Assembly: GCF_000282575.1 (NCBI RefSeq)
Contig: NZ_AKJA01000132.1
Span: 103,865 to 167,864 of the forward strand
Direction of reading: 5' to 3'
From: Herbaspirillum sp. YR522
GTDB lineage: Bacteria > Pseudomonadota > Gammaproteobacteria > Burkholderiales > Burkholderiaceae_D
Length of the DNA stretch: 64,000 nt
The position numbers and the translations under genes are program-made. The notes under the pieces were generated by a model that had not been told where the DNA came from, did not search any database, and saw only the letters and a list, made by a program, of their open reading frames with translations. Shown here one piece after another: positions 30,334 through 39,715 of the stretch (position 1 is its first letter; each line of letters begins with the position of its first letter).

Positions 30334-31215
30334 ATGCACAGCAAGGTCGACGCGCTGGCCCCGCCGCAGCAGGATATACAGGTCAACTGGCCAATCGTGG
30401 CCGTGCTCCTGCTGCTGGGCTTTGCACTGCTGGGATGGTGGAGCGCGTCCGACACCCGTGTCTGGAACGCCCTGTCGGGCGGTCTGGCGGCTGCCGGCGC
30501 TACCGCGCTGGGGACCTTGCCGTTGTGTTTTTCCAAGCGCTTCTCCACGCGCGCTGCCGATTGCTGCATGGGTTTCGGCGCCGGCGTGATGCTGGCGGCC
30601 TCGGTGTTCTCGCTCATCGTGCCGGGCCTGGAAGCGGCCCGCAACGGCGGCGCCACCCAGCAGATGGCCAGCATCATCATCGGTGCCAGCGTCATCGGCG
30701 GGGCTGCATTGGTGTTGCTGCTGCAGAGCATCGGCCATGCGGGCGACGATCAAAAATCGCGCGAGCAGGCCGCACTGCGCCGTGTCTGGCTCTTCGTGCT
30801 GACGGTGGGGTTGCACAACCTGCCCGAAGGCCTGGCCATCGGCGTGGCCTTCGGCGGCGTGGCACCCGAGCAGGCGTCGGTGCTGACCTTCGGCATCGCC
30901 TTGCAGGACATCCCCGAAGGCATGATCGTGGCCACTGCATTGCTGAGCATCGGTTATTCGAAGACCGATGCGGTCGCCTGCGGCATCCTGTCCGGGCTGG
31001 TCGAGCCGTTGGCCGCCGTGGCGGGCGCGGCGCTGGTGTCGGTATCGACGGCATTGTTGCCGTGGGCGTTGGGGGGCGCCGCCGGCGCCATGCTGTTCGT
31101 GCTGGCCCATGAAGTGATTCCCGACCCGCACCGCCGGCATTTCGCGCTGCCGACCACCTGCTGCCTCATCGGTGGCTTCGTGCTGATGATGGGGCTCGAC
31201 ACGGCGCTGTCGTGA
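30334..31215 (+). CDS. ZIP family metal transporter
   Basis: Inner-membrane divalent-metal (probably zinc) importer. The 293 residues have about eight membrane helices and the ZIP hallmarks: VGLHNLPEGLAIGVAFGG in the fourth helix and GIALQDIPEGMIVATALLS in the fifth, where the His, Glu and Asp residues line the metal path. The N-terminal 20 residues (MHSKVDALAPPQQDIQVNW) are cytoplasmic or periplasmic and short. The metal cannot be read from sequence. Transcribed away from ligD. Confidence 0.93.
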   Translation: MHSKVDALAPPQQDIQVNWPIVAVLLLLGFALLGWWSASDTRVWNALSGGLAAAGATALGTLPLCFSKRFSTRAADCCMGFGAGVMLAASVFSLIVPGLEAARNGGATQQMASIIIGASVIGGAALVLLLQSIGHAGDDQKSREQAALRRVWLFVLTVGLHNLPEGLAIGVAFGGVAPEQASVLTFGIALQDIPEGMIVATALLSIGYSKTDAVACGILSGLVEPLAAVAGAALVSVSTALLPWALGGAAGAMLFVLAHEVIPDPHRRHFALPTTCCLIGGFVLMMGLDTALS

Positions 31216-31312
31216 TCGACACCCCGAAGATGAGACGATGTCCGATACCGCAGACCGTTGCCACTTCCTATGATCGGTGCTTGTCACCCCGTCCACCTCG
31301 CAAGGAACAAGC

Positions 31313-32320
31313 ATGCAGATCAAGCTCAAGAATATCGCCGACCAGACCATCGTCATCACCGGTGCCACCAGTGGCGTAGGGCTGGCCACCGCACGCCTGG
31401 CGGCGGCGCGCCGCGCCAATGTGGTCCTGATCGCGCGCGACGCCGACGCGTTGGCGCGGGTGGCGACCGACCTCGACCCCAGCGGGCGCAAGGTGCTCAC
31501 CGTCACCGCCGACGTGGCCGACTTCAATGCACTGCAGGCAGCCGCGTCCAAGGCAGTCCAGCAATTCGGCGCAATCGATACCTGGGTCAACAATGCCGGC
31601 GTGTCGATCTTCGGACGCAATGAAGAGGTGTCGCTGGAAGATCATCGACGTCTCTTCGAGACCAACTACTGGGGCGTGGTCAACGGTTGCCTGGCGGCCT
31701 TGCCGCACCTGAAGGTCAATGGCGGTGCGCTGATCAACCTGGGCAGCGAGCTGTCCGATGTCGCGGTGCCGCTACAGGGCGCCTATTCGGCATCCAAGCA
31801 TGCCATCAAGGGTTTCACCGACTCGCTGCGGGTGGAGCTGGCCGAGCAGCAGGCACCGGTATCCCTGACCCTGATCAAGCCGGCCGCCATGGATACCCAG
31901 TTTGCCCGCAACGCCAAGAACTACATGGAGGTCGAGCCCAAGCTGCCGGCGCCGGTTTACTCGCCAACCATCGCCGCCGAGGCGATCCTGGTGGCGGCCC
32001 AGTGCGTGCGACGCGACATCTACGTCGGCGCCGCCTCCAAGCTGGTTTCGTCGGCCAACAAGTGCACGCCGGAGCTGGTCGACATCTATCTGCGCAAATG
32101 CATGTTCGCCCAGCAGCGCAGCGATCGGCCGCGCACCGATGAAGGCGACGCGCTGCATGCACCCAAGCCCAATGGCGCGGTGCAGGAGCGGGGCGGGGAG
32201 TCGGCCGTGATTCCGATTTCACCTTACACATGGGCCAGTTCGCGTGCGCCGATGGCGACCAAGCTGGCGCTGATCGGGGTGGCGTATGCGCTGGTGCGCG
32301 GTGGTGGCCGCCGCAAATAA
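31313..32320 (+). CDS. SDR family oxidoreductase with C-terminal extension
   Basis: Short-chain dehydrogenase/reductase of 335 residues. The classical NAD(P) motif VITGATSGVGLATARLA lies near residue 15, NNAGVSIFG near 95, and the catalytic YSASKHA (Tyr-x-x-x-Lys) near 155 with Ser in INLGSELS. After the Rossmann core (about 250 residues) comes an extra segment of about 85 residues ending in a short hydrophobic stretch (LALIGVAYALVRGG), possibly membrane-associating. ATG 31313 follows AAGGAACA. The substrate is unknown. Confidence 0.9.
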   Translation: MQIKLKNIADQTIVITGATSGVGLATARLAAARRANVVLIARDADALARVATDLDPSGRKVLTVTADVADFNALQAAASKAVQQFGAIDTWVNNAGVSIFGRNEEVSLEDHRRLFETNYWGVVNGCLAALPHLKVNGGALINLGSELSDVAVPLQGAYSASKHAIKGFTDSLRVELAEQQAPVSLTLIKPAAMDTQFARNAKNYMEVEPKLPAPVYSPTIAAEAILVAAQCVRRDIYVGAASKLVSSANKCTPELVDIYLRKCMFAQQRSDRPRTDEGDALHAPKPNGAVQERGGESAVIPISPYTWASSRAPMATKLALIGVAYALVRGGGRRK

Positions 32321-32389
32321 CGGCAGCAGTCAAGTCAAGGGCGCAGGTGCCGCGATGGCCGGTGGCGACACATGGCAGGCAAGGCGGCT

Positions 32390-33178
32390 TTAGCGACCGG
32401 TGAAGACCGCGGGGCGTTTCTCCTTGAACGCTGCAATGCCCTCGCGCCTGTCGTCGCTTGCCGCCAGCAGTGAAAAGGACTTGCGCTCGAACTGCAGTCC
32501 GGCCTCCAATCCCAGTTCGAACGACTTGAGCAACGCCTCCTTGGCCAGTCGCAGCGCCAGCGGTGACTTGCCGGCGATCGTGGTGGCCAGCGCCAGCGTG
32601 CGTGCCAGCACTGCGTCGTCGTCCACCACTTCGGCCACCAGGCCGGCCGCCAGCGCCTCGTCGGCGCCGATCAACTCTCCCGACAGCACCATCTTCATCG
32701 CCAGCGGTTTGCCCACCGTGCGCACCAGGCGTTGTGTGCCACCGGCGCCCGGGATGGTGCCCAGGTTGATCTCGGGCTGGCCGATCTTGGCGCCACGCCC
32801 GGCGACGGCGATGTCGGCGTGCATCAGCAATTCGCATCCCGCGCCCAGCGCATAGCCGTTCACGGCCGCCAGCAGCGGCTTGCCGAAGCTGGCGATGGTG
32901 CGCCAGTAATGCGGGCGTACGTCGAGCTGGGTCTCGACCGCACCGCGTTGGGCCAATTCATTGATGTCGGCACCGGCGGCAAAGACCTTGGGGTTGCCGC
33001 TGATGACGACCACCCGCACCTCGGCGTCGGATTCGGCCGCCGCCAGCACATGGGCCACTTCCATCAGCGTCTGGTTGCGCAAGGCATTGCGCACGTCGGG
33101 GCGGTTCAGCACCAGGTGCAGCAGGTACGGTGCTGGCCGTTCGAGCAGGATGTCTTGCAGGGCCTGGTTCATCTGCAT
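32390..33178 (-). CDS. paaF: 2,3-dehydroadipyl-CoA hydratase (PaaF)
   Basis: Crotonase-fold enzyme hydrating 2,3-dehydroadipyl-CoA in the beta-oxidation stage of phenylacetate breakdown. The 262 residues contain VFAAGADINELA (oxyanion-hole), GYALGAGCELLMHADIAVAG and PEINLGTIPGAGGTQRLVR, with the two catalytic Glu residues of true hydratases. It begins one base into the stop of the thiolase gene (TGATG), so it is coupled to it. Last gene of the minus-strand paa operon. Confidence 0.92.
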   Translation of the reverse strand: MQMNQALQDILLERPAPYLLHLVLNRPDVRNALRNQTLMEVAHVLAAAESDAEVRVVVISGNPKVFAAGADINELAQRGAVETQLDVRPHYWRTIASFGKPLLAAVNGYALGAGCELLMHADIAVAGRGAKIGQPEINLGTIPGAGGTQRLVRTVGKPLAMKMVLSGELIGADEALAAGLVAEVVDDDAVLARTLALATTIAGKSPLALRLAKEALLKSFELGLEAGLQFERKSFSLLAASDDRREGIAAFKEKRPAVFTGR

Positions 33179-34380
33179 CACACCCGTTCGATCACCAACG
33201 CAATACCCTGGCCCACACCGATGCACATGGTGCACAGGCCATAGCGGCCGCCGGTCTTTTCCAGCTGGTTGATGGCGGTGGTCACCAGGCGTGCCCCGGA
33301 AGCGCCCAACGGATGACCGATGGCAATCGCGCCGCCATTGGGGTTGACCCGGGCGTCGTCGTCGGCCAGTCCCAGGTCGCGGGTCACCGCCAGCCCCTGC
33401 GCGGCGAAGGCTTCGTTGAGCTCGATCACATCCATCTGCGCCAGGCTCAGGCCGGTCAGCTGCAGCACGCGGCGCGAGGCCGGCGACGGCCCGAAGCCCA
33501 TGATGCGCGGCGCCAGGCCGGCGGTGGCCATGCCCAGCACCCGCGCCCGAGGTGTCAGGCCATGCTGTTTCACGCCAGCGGCCGAGGCCAGCAGCAGCGC
33601 GCAGGCGCCGTCGTTGACGCCCGATGCATTGCCGGCGGTCACGCTGCCGTCGGGCCGCACCACGCCCTTGAGGCGCGCCAGGCTGTCGATGGTGGTGTCG
33701 GGGCGGGGGTGTTCGTCGACGGCGACCACTTTCGGGTCGCCCTTCTTCTGGGCGATGCTGACCGGGGCGATCTCGCGTTCGAAATAACCGGCTTCATGGG
33801 CGGCAGCCCAGCGCTGCTGGCTGCGCACAGCGAAGGCATCCTGGTCGGCGCGACCGATGCCGAATTCCTGCGCCACGTTCTCGGCCGTCTCGGGCATCGA
33901 ATCGACGCCGTATCGGGCCTTCATCAGCGGGTTCACGAAGCGCCACCCGATGGTGGTGTCGAACATGGCGGCGCTGCGGGCGAAGGCACTCTCGGCCTTG
34001 CCCATGACGAACGGTGCGCGGGTCATGCTTTCCACGCCGCCGGCGATGAGCAACTGCGACTCGCCGGCCTTGATGGCGCGCGCGGCCATGCCCACGGCGT
34101 CCAGGCTGGAGCCGCACAGGCGATTGATGGTGGTGCCCGGCACCTCCACCGGCAGCCCGGCCAGCAGGCCTGCCATGCGGGCCACGTTACGGTTGTCTTC
34201 GCCGGCCTGGTTGGCGCAGCCGTAGAGGATGTCGTCGAGTTGCGACCAGTCCACGCCGGCGTTGCGCCGGATCAACGCGCGGATGGGCTCGGCGGCCAGG
34301 TCATCGGCGCGGACCGTGGCCAGGGCGCCGCCGAAGCGACCGAAGGGGGTGCGGATTGCGTCGCAGATGAATGCATCCAT
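33178..34380 (-). CDS. paaJ: 3-oxoadipyl-CoA / 3-oxo-5,6-dehydrosuberyl-CoA thiolase
   Basis: Thiolase that acts twice in the pathway, on the dehydrosuberyl-CoA and oxoadipyl-CoA intermediates. The 400 residues start MDAFICDAIRTPFGRFGGAL, the beta-ketoadipate thiolase signature. Active-site Cys is in NRLCGSSLDAV, with GVESMTRAPFVM, the C-terminal His in NPNGGAIAIGHPLGASG and Cys in GLCTMCIGVGQG. ATG 34380 follows AAGGA. The protein is very like PcaF, but its place in the paa operon decides the name. Confidence 0.94.
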   Translation of the reverse strand: MDAFICDAIRTPFGRFGGALATVRADDLAAEPIRALIRRNAGVDWSQLDDILYGCANQAGEDNRNVARMAGLLAGLPVEVPGTTINRLCGSSLDAVGMAARAIKAGESQLLIAGGVESMTRAPFVMGKAESAFARSAAMFDTTIGWRFVNPLMKARYGVDSMPETAENVAQEFGIGRADQDAFAVRSQQRWAAAHEAGYFEREIAPVSIAQKKGDPKVVAVDEHPRPDTTIDSLARLKGVVRPDGSVTAGNASGVNDGACALLLASAAGVKQHGLTPRARVLGMATAGLAPRIMGFGPSPASRRVLQLTGLSLAQMDVIELNEAFAAQGLAVTRDLGLADDDARVNPNGGAIAIGHPLGASGARLVTTAINQLEKTGGRYGLCTMCIGVGQGIALVIERV

Positions 34381-34410
34381 GGTATTCCTTGCCAATGTAG
34401 TTGAGGGGCC

Positions 34411-35739
34411 TCAGGCCGGCTGGGCGATCTTCGGACGCTGGTCGATCACGCGCCGGGCCTTGCCCACGGCGGTGCGTTCGATCTTGCCCGATTCGACGAT
34501 ACTGACCTGGGTGCTGATGCCCACATAGGTCTTGATGTGATGTTGCAGTTCGCACTGCAGGGCATCGATCTGCTCGCTGGAACTGGGCGCGCCGGGACGC
34601 AGTTCGGCCAGCACCGCCAGGGTGTCGAGGTGGCCGTTGCGGTTGACCAGCAACTGGTACTGGGGCGCCAGTTGCGGCATCTTCAGGATCAGTTCCTCGA
34701 TCTGGGTCGGGAACACGTTCACGCCGCGGATGATCAGCATGTCGTCCGAGCGGCCAGTGATCTTGCCGATGCGGCGCATCGAGCGCGAGGTCGGCGGCAG
34801 CAGGCGGGTCAGGTCGCGGGTGCGATAGCGGATGATCGGCAGTGCCTCCTTGGTCAGCGAGGTGAATACCAGTTCGCCCTCGGACCCGTCGGGCAGCACT
34901 TCGCCCGTATCGGGATCGATGATCTCGGGATAGAAGTGGTCTTCCCAGATCACCGGCCCGTCCTTGCTCTCGATGCACTCGCTGGCCACGCCCGGACCCA
35001 TCACTTCCGACAGCCCATAGATATCGACCGCATCGATCCCGGCGCGGGTCTGGATCTCGGCGCGCATGGCATCGGTCCACGGCTCGGCGCCGAAGATGCC
35101 GACCTTCAGCGAGCTCTTGGCCGGATCCAGTCCCTGGCGCTGGAACTCCTCGATCACGTTGAGCATGTACGAAGGCGTGACCATGATGATGTCGGGCTTG
35201 AAGTCCTGGATCAGTTGCACCTGCTTCTCGGTCTGCCCGCCCGACATCGGGATCACGGTGCAGCCCAGCTTCTCGGCGCCGTAGTGCGCGCCCAGGCCGC
35301 CGGTGAACAAGCCGTAACCGTACGAGATATGCACGATGTCACCCCGGCGACCGCCGGCGGCGCGAATCGAACGCGCCACGACCGTGGCCCAGGTATCGAT
35401 GTCGTTGCGGGTGTAGCCGACCACGGTCGGCTTGCCGGTCGTGCCGCTGGAGGCATGCACCCGCACCACCTGCTCGCGCGGCACGGCGAACATGCCGAAC
35501 GGATAGTTGTCGCGCAGCGCCTTCTTGCCCGTGAACGGAAACTTGGACAGGTCGGCCAGCGACTTCAGGTCGTCCGGGTGTACCCCGGCGGCGTCGAACT
35601 CGGCACGATAGTGCGGCACGTTTTCATAGGCGTGCTTCAAGGTCCATTGCAGGCGTTGCAATTGCAGCGCCTGCAGTTCGTCGCGGCTGGCCGTTTCGAT
35701 GGCTTCGAGTTCGCCCGCCTCGGGCTTTTGCTTGGGCAT
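34411..35739 (-). CDS. paaK: phenylacetate-CoA ligase
   Basis: First pathway step: activates phenylacetate to phenylacetyl-CoA with ATP. The 442 residues contain the adenylate-forming P-loop VHASSGTTGKPTVVGYT, YGYGLFTGGLGAHYG, GAEPWTDAMR, YGLSEVMGPGVASEC and the C-terminal IIRGVNVFPTQIEE. The ATG at 35737-35739 with GGAGA ahead is chosen over a TTG 12 bases upstream. Only one paaK copy is visible. Confidence 0.97.
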   Translation of the reverse strand: MPKQKPEAGELEAIETASRDELQALQLQRLQWTLKHAYENVPHYRAEFDAAGVHPDDLKSLADLSKFPFTGKKALRDNYPFGMFAVPREQVVRVHASSGTTGKPTVVGYTRNDIDTWATVVARSIRAAGGRRGDIVHISYGYGLFTGGLGAHYGAEKLGCTVIPMSGGQTEKQVQLIQDFKPDIIMVTPSYMLNVIEEFQRQGLDPAKSSLKVGIFGAEPWTDAMRAEIQTRAGIDAVDIYGLSEVMGPGVASECIESKDGPVIWEDHFYPEIIDPDTGEVLPDGSEGELVFTSLTKEALPIIRYRTRDLTRLLPPTSRSMRRIGKITGRSDDMLIIRGVNVFPTQIEELILKMPQLAPQYQLLVNRNGHLDTLAVLAELRPGAPSSSEQIDALQCELQHHIKTYVGISTQVSIVESGKIERTAVGKARRVIDQRPKIAQPA

Positions 35740-35784
35740 GATGGTCTCCAAATTTAATTGTCTGTTCTGTATCGCGGCCGGGCC

Positions 35785-36252
35785 CTAGCTCGCCGCGGGT
35801 ACGACCTCGCCCTTGATGCGATAGGACTTGCCGCGAAACAGCGCGATCTGCTTGCCGTCCTGGTTGCGCACGGTGATGTCGTAGACCCCGGTGCGTCCGG
35901 CCAGCGCGCGCTCCTGGGCCTCGGCTGTGAGCACGTCGTCGGCGAAGGCCGGCGCGACGAATTCGATACTGCATCCGGACGCCACCGTGTTGAGGTTGCG
36001 ACTGTTGCACGAGAACGCAAAGGCGCTGTCGGCCAGGGTAAAGATGAAGCCACCATGGCAGGTCGCGTGGCCGTTGAGCATGTCGCGCCGCACCAGCATC
36101 GACAGGCGCGCATAGCCCGGACCGACCTGGTGGATCTTCATGCCCAGCGACTGGGTGGCGTTGTCGCGCGCATACATCGCCTGGGCGGCGGCGTCGGCCA
36201 GTGCCTGGGCCTGTTCGGGCGTGGGTTCCTGGGGTGTGGCGATATCAGGCAT
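35785..36252 (-). CDS. paaI: hydroxyphenylacetyl-CoA thioesterase PaaI
   Basis: Hotdog-fold thioesterase that releases CoA from dead-end intermediates. The 155 residues contain the signature ATCHGGFIFTLADSAFAFSC, with the catalytic Asp after the HGG turn. The start overlaps the paaH stop by eight bases. A normal-length PaaI with a short Gln/Ala-rich N-terminal helix. Confidence 0.93.
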   Translation of the reverse strand: MPDIATPQEPTPEQAQALADAAAQAMYARDNATQSLGMKIHQVGPGYARLSMLVRRDMLNGHATCHGGFIFTLADSAFAFSCNSRNLNTVASGCSIEFVAPAFADDVLTAEAQERALAGRTGVYDITVRNQDGKQIALFRGKSYRIKGEVVPAAS

Positions 36253-37774
36253 GAAAGTTTCTCCCGCTGGCGGTGAGGCGTTGGATCAGGGGCGAGACCC
36301 GATAGCGGTCTTCGCCATAGGTCATGCCCAGATGGGTCAGTACCCGGGCCACGTTGGCCACGCCGATGGCATCGGCCCAGGCCAGCGGCCCACGCGGATA
36401 GTTGACGCCCTTTTGCATCGCCATGTCGACGTCGGCCAGGCTGCACACGCCCTGGTGCACGGTGTCGGCGGCCTCGTTGGCCAGCATCGCCACGGTGCGC
36501 ATGACCGCCAGCCCGGGGATGTCGTCCAGGCGCGTGACCGTGTAGCCGGCGCCTTGCAACAGTGCCACGATGGCATCGTATGCGTTGTCGCTGCATTGAT
36601 CGGCACGCGCCACGGCAAGGCGCCGGGCGCTACCGTAGTCGAGCGCCAGGTCGACCAGGACGATGTCGCCATGGCCCTCGTCGTGCGCGCGCCGGGTAGC
36701 GCTGCGACCATCGGTCAGGTATAGCCGGGCAGGCCCGACCTTGGCCACCAGCCCATCGTCGCTGGCGGCCAGCTGCACCAGGCCGCCCCGCTGGGCCAGG
36801 ATGCCGGCTAACGGGTGCTGGCCGAACACCTGCGCGGCTTGCGGTGCGGCCGGGCGCGGCGCCTCGGCATGGGCCTCGGGCAGGCTGCTGCCGTCGTAGC
36901 GATAGAAGCCGCGTCCGCTCTTGCGACCCAGGAAGCCGGCCTCGACCAGCTCCTGCTGGATCAGCGACGGGGTGAAGCGTGGGTCGGTGAAGTAGGCATG
37001 GAACACCGATTGCGTGACCGAGAAATTGACGTCGTGCCCGATCAGGTCCATCAACTCGAACGGCCCCATGCGAAAACCACCGGCTTCGCGCAACACGGCA
37101 TCGATGGTGGCCGGTGTGGCGGCCTGTTCGTTGAGCAGGCGCAAGGCCTCGGCGTAGTAGGGGCGCGCCACCCGGTTGACGATGAAGCCCGGCGTCGACC
37201 TGGTGTGCACCGCATTCTTGCCCCAGGCACTGGCGGTATCGGCCACGCGCTGTGCCAATGCCGCATCGGTGGCCAGGCCGCTGATGATCTCGACCAAGGC
37301 CATCAGCGGCACCGGATTGAAGAAATGCATGCCGACCAGCCGCTGCGGCAGGCGCAAGGTGGCGCCGATACTGGTGATCGAGATCGACGACGTATTGCTG
37401 GCCAGGATGCAGTGGTCGTCGACGATGCTCTCCAGTTGCGAGAACAATGCACGCTTGACGTCCAGGTTCTCGACGATGGCTTCCACCACCAGCGCCGTGC
37501 CGCCCAGGTCTTCCAGCCGGTTGGCCGCCTGCAGGCGGGCACTGGCGTCGCTGGCGGCCTGGGCCGTCAGCTTGCCTTTGGCGGCCAGCTTGGTGAACAT
37601 GGCGGCGATGTCGGCGATGGCGCGCTCGACGGCGCCGGGGCGGTTGTCGAACAGTTGCACGGTGTGACCGGCGGCGGCCGCCACCTGGGCAATGCCGGCA
37701 CCCATGGTGCCGCTGCCGATGACGGCGATACGCGCGCTGGCGGGTAGGGGATTGGCGCTCTGGCTCATGCTCAT
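36245..37774 (-). CDS. paaH: 3-hydroxyadipyl-CoA dehydrogenase
   Basis: NAD-dependent dehydrogenase making 3-oxoadipyl-CoA. The 509 residues comprise an NAD-binding fold (ARIAVIGSGTMGAGIAQVAA), the catalytic segment VGMHFFNPVPLMALVEII, substrate-domain RSTPGFIVNRVARPYYAEA, and a second 3HCDH_C domain near the C-terminus (YPRGPLAWADAIG). It begins two codons into MSMSQ at 37774, overlapping the paaG stop (ATGA). Length matches bacterial PaaH with a duplicated C-terminal domain. Confidence 0.95.
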   Translation of the reverse strand: MSMSQSANPLPASARIAVIGSGTMGAGIAQVAAAAGHTVQLFDNRPGAVERAIADIAAMFTKLAAKGKLTAQAASDASARLQAANRLEDLGGTALVVEAIVENLDVKRALFSQLESIVDDHCILASNTSSISITSIGATLRLPQRLVGMHFFNPVPLMALVEIISGLATDAALAQRVADTASAWGKNAVHTRSTPGFIVNRVARPYYAEALRLLNEQAATPATIDAVLREAGGFRMGPFELMDLIGHDVNFSVTQSVFHAYFTDPRFTPSLIQQELVEAGFLGRKSGRGFYRYDGSSLPEAHAEAPRPAAPQAAQVFGQHPLAGILAQRGGLVQLAASDDGLVAKVGPARLYLTDGRSATRRAHDEGHGDIVLVDLALDYGSARRLAVARADQCSDNAYDAIVALLQGAGYTVTRLDDIPGLAVMRTVAMLANEAADTVHQGVCSLADVDMAMQKGVNYPRGPLAWADAIGVANVARVLTHLGMTYGEDRYRVSPLIQRLTASGRNFHA

Positions 37775-38562
37775 TGCCCGGTGAATTGCGGTGCCCGCTT
37801 TTCGAGGAAGGCCGCTACGCCCTCGCGGTAGTCGCCGCTGGCGCCGAGTGCGCGCATGCTGTCGCGTTCCAGGTCCAGCTGTTGCTCGAGCGTATTGGCC
37901 GGGCTCTGGTAGAGCGCGGCCTTGGTATGTGCCAGGCCCAGGGTCGGCGCCTTGGCAAAATGCTGCGCCATGGCGCGCGCCTGCGGTTGCAACTGGTCGT
38001 CGTCGATGCACTTCCAGATCAGGCCCCATTGCTCGGCCTGCTCGGCGCTGATCTTCTCGCCCAGCAGCGCCATCCCCATCGCCCGCGCGGTGCCCAGCAG
38101 GCGCGGCAGGAAGTAGGTGCCGCCGGTGTCGGGGATCAGGCCCAGCTTGCAGAACACTTCGACGAACGACGCCGAGCGCGCCGCCAGCACGATGTCGCAG
38201 GCCAGCGGGATATTGGCGCCGGCGCCGGCGGCCACGCCGTTGACCGCGCAGATCACCGGCATCGGCAAGGCGCGCAGGGTCTTGACCAGCGGGCCGTAGT
38301 ATTTCTCGATCGATTGGCCCAGGTCGACGGTCGCCTCGCCCGGCTTGACGGCCCGGTCCGACAGGTCCTGGCCGGCGCAGAACCCGCGACCGGCGCCGGT
38401 CAGCAACAGCACCCGCACGCTGCCGTCGGCCTTGACCCGGTCCAGCGCATCGCGCAGTTCGAGATGCATTGCCACCGTGAAGCTGTTGAGCTTGTCGGGG
38501 CGGTTGAGGGTGATGACGGCCACGCCGTCGGTGTTTTCAAAGAGGATCGATTCGTAGGTCAT
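37771..38562 (-). CDS. paaG: 1,2-epoxyphenylacetyl-CoA isomerase PaaG
   Basis: Crotonase-fold isomerase that turns the epoxide into the oxepin-CoA and later shifts a double bond. The 263 residues show GAGRGFCAGQDLSDRAV, NGVAAGAGANIPLACDIVLA, and the Asp of the isomerase branch in GLIPDTGGTYFLPRLLG in place of the hydratase Glu, which supports PaaG over PaaF. Forty-eight bases separate it from paaE upstream. Confidence 0.94.
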   Translation of the reverse strand: MTYESILFENTDGVAVITLNRPDKLNSFTVAMHLELRDALDRVKADGSVRVLLLTGAGRGFCAGQDLSDRAVKPGEATVDLGQSIEKYYGPLVKTLRALPMPVICAVNGVAAGAGANIPLACDIVLAARSASFVEVFCKLGLIPDTGGTYFLPRLLGTARAMGMALLGEKISAEQAEQWGLIWKCIDDDQLQPQARAMAQHFAKAPTLGLAHTKAALYQSPANTLEQQLDLERDSMRALGASGDYREGVAAFLEKRAPQFTGQ

Positions 38563-38610
38563 GGCGCTGGGAATGAAAGGGGAGGAGAAAGCCGGCGCAA
38601 GCGCGACCGA

Positions 38611-39684
38611 TCAGGTGTCCTGGTCGAAATCCACCAGCAATTTGTCGGTGACCGGAAAGCTCTGGCACGACAGCACGAAGCCACGCGCGATCTCGTAGTC
38701 TTCGAGGCAGTAGTTGGCGTCCATGTCGACCTTGCCATCGACCACCTTGCAGCGGCAGGTGGCGCACACGCCGCCCTTGCACGAATAACGCATGTCGATG
38801 CCATGGCGCAGGCCGGCGTCGAGCAGCGATTCCTTTTCCTTTTCCATGGTGAACACGGTGTGGTAGCCGTCCACCACCACCGTCACCTCGCATTCCTGCC
38901 TGCCCACCACCGGGCGCGCAGCCTGGGCCTTGTGCTTGGGCGTACTGGCAGCGAACAGCTCCGTCTTGATGCTGGCCTTGTCCAGGCCGTGCGCCTGCAG
39001 CGACTGCGACGCCGCCTGCAGCATGTCTTCCGGTCCGCACAGGAAGGCGGCGTCGATGTCGTCCAGGTCGATCCACTTGGCGAAGAACTGGTCGCACTTC
39101 TCGCGGGTGATGCGGCCATTGAACAGTTCCACGTCCTGCTGTTCGCGGCTCATCACATAGACCACGTTGAGACGTTGCAGGTAGGTGTCCTTGAGGTCGG
39201 TCAGTTCTTCCTTGAAGATCACCGACGACGAGGCGCGGTTGCCGTACACCAGCGTGAAGCGGCTGTGCGGCTCGCTGTGCAGCGTGGTCTTGATGATCGA
39301 CAGCATGGGCGTGATGCCGCTGCCGGCGGCAAAGGCCAGGTAGTGCTTGCGGTTGGCGGCGTCCAGCGGCAGGTTGAAGTGGCCCATGGGCGGCATGACC
39401 TGGATGCTGTGGCCGGCCTTCAGGGTCTGGTTGGCCCAGGTCGAGAACACGCCGCCCTGGGTGCGCTTGATGGCAACCCGCAGTTGCCGGTCCTGCACGG
39501 CCGAGCAGATCGAGTACGAGCGGCGCAGGTCCTCGCCGTCGACGTCGCTGCGCAAGGTCAGGTGCTGGCCCTGCTGGTACTGGAAGGTATCCTTGAGCTC
39601 GTCTGGAACGTCGAAGGCGACCACGATGGTATCGCGCGTCTCGTTCTTCACGCTGGCGATGGTGAGTGGGTAGAATTTGCTCAT
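38611..39684 (-). CDS. paaE: phenylacetyl-CoA epoxidase reductase subunit PaaE
   Basis: NADPH-ferredoxin-type reductase that feeds electrons to the PaaAC oxygenase. The 357 residues have an FAD domain (LRRSYSICSA), an NAD(P) domain (AFAAGSGITPMLSII, VYGNRASSSVIF, FLCGPEDML) and a C-terminal plant-type 2Fe-2S domain with cysteines in YSCKGGVCATCRC and FVLSCQSFP. Ribosome-binding sequence AAAAAGAA is weak, but the start MSKFYPLTIASVK is typical. Confidence 0.96.
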   Translation of the reverse strand: MSKFYPLTIASVKNETRDTIVVAFDVPDELKDTFQYQQGQHLTLRSDVDGEDLRRSYSICSAVQDRQLRVAIKRTQGGVFSTWANQTLKAGHSIQVMPPMGHFNLPLDAANRKHYLAFAAGSGITPMLSIIKTTLHSEPHSRFTLVYGNRASSSVIFKEELTDLKDTYLQRLNVVYVMSREQQDVELFNGRITREKCDQFFAKWIDLDDIDAAFLCGPEDMLQAASQSLQAHGLDKASIKTELFAASTPKHKAQAARPVVGRQECEVTVVVDGYHTVFTMEKEKESLLDAGLRHGIDMRYSCKGGVCATCRCKVVDGKVDMDANYCLEDYEIARGFVLSCQSFPVTDKLLVDFDQDT

Positions 39685-39715
39685 GATGTCGATTCTTTTT
39701 GGTCGATGGCGACGC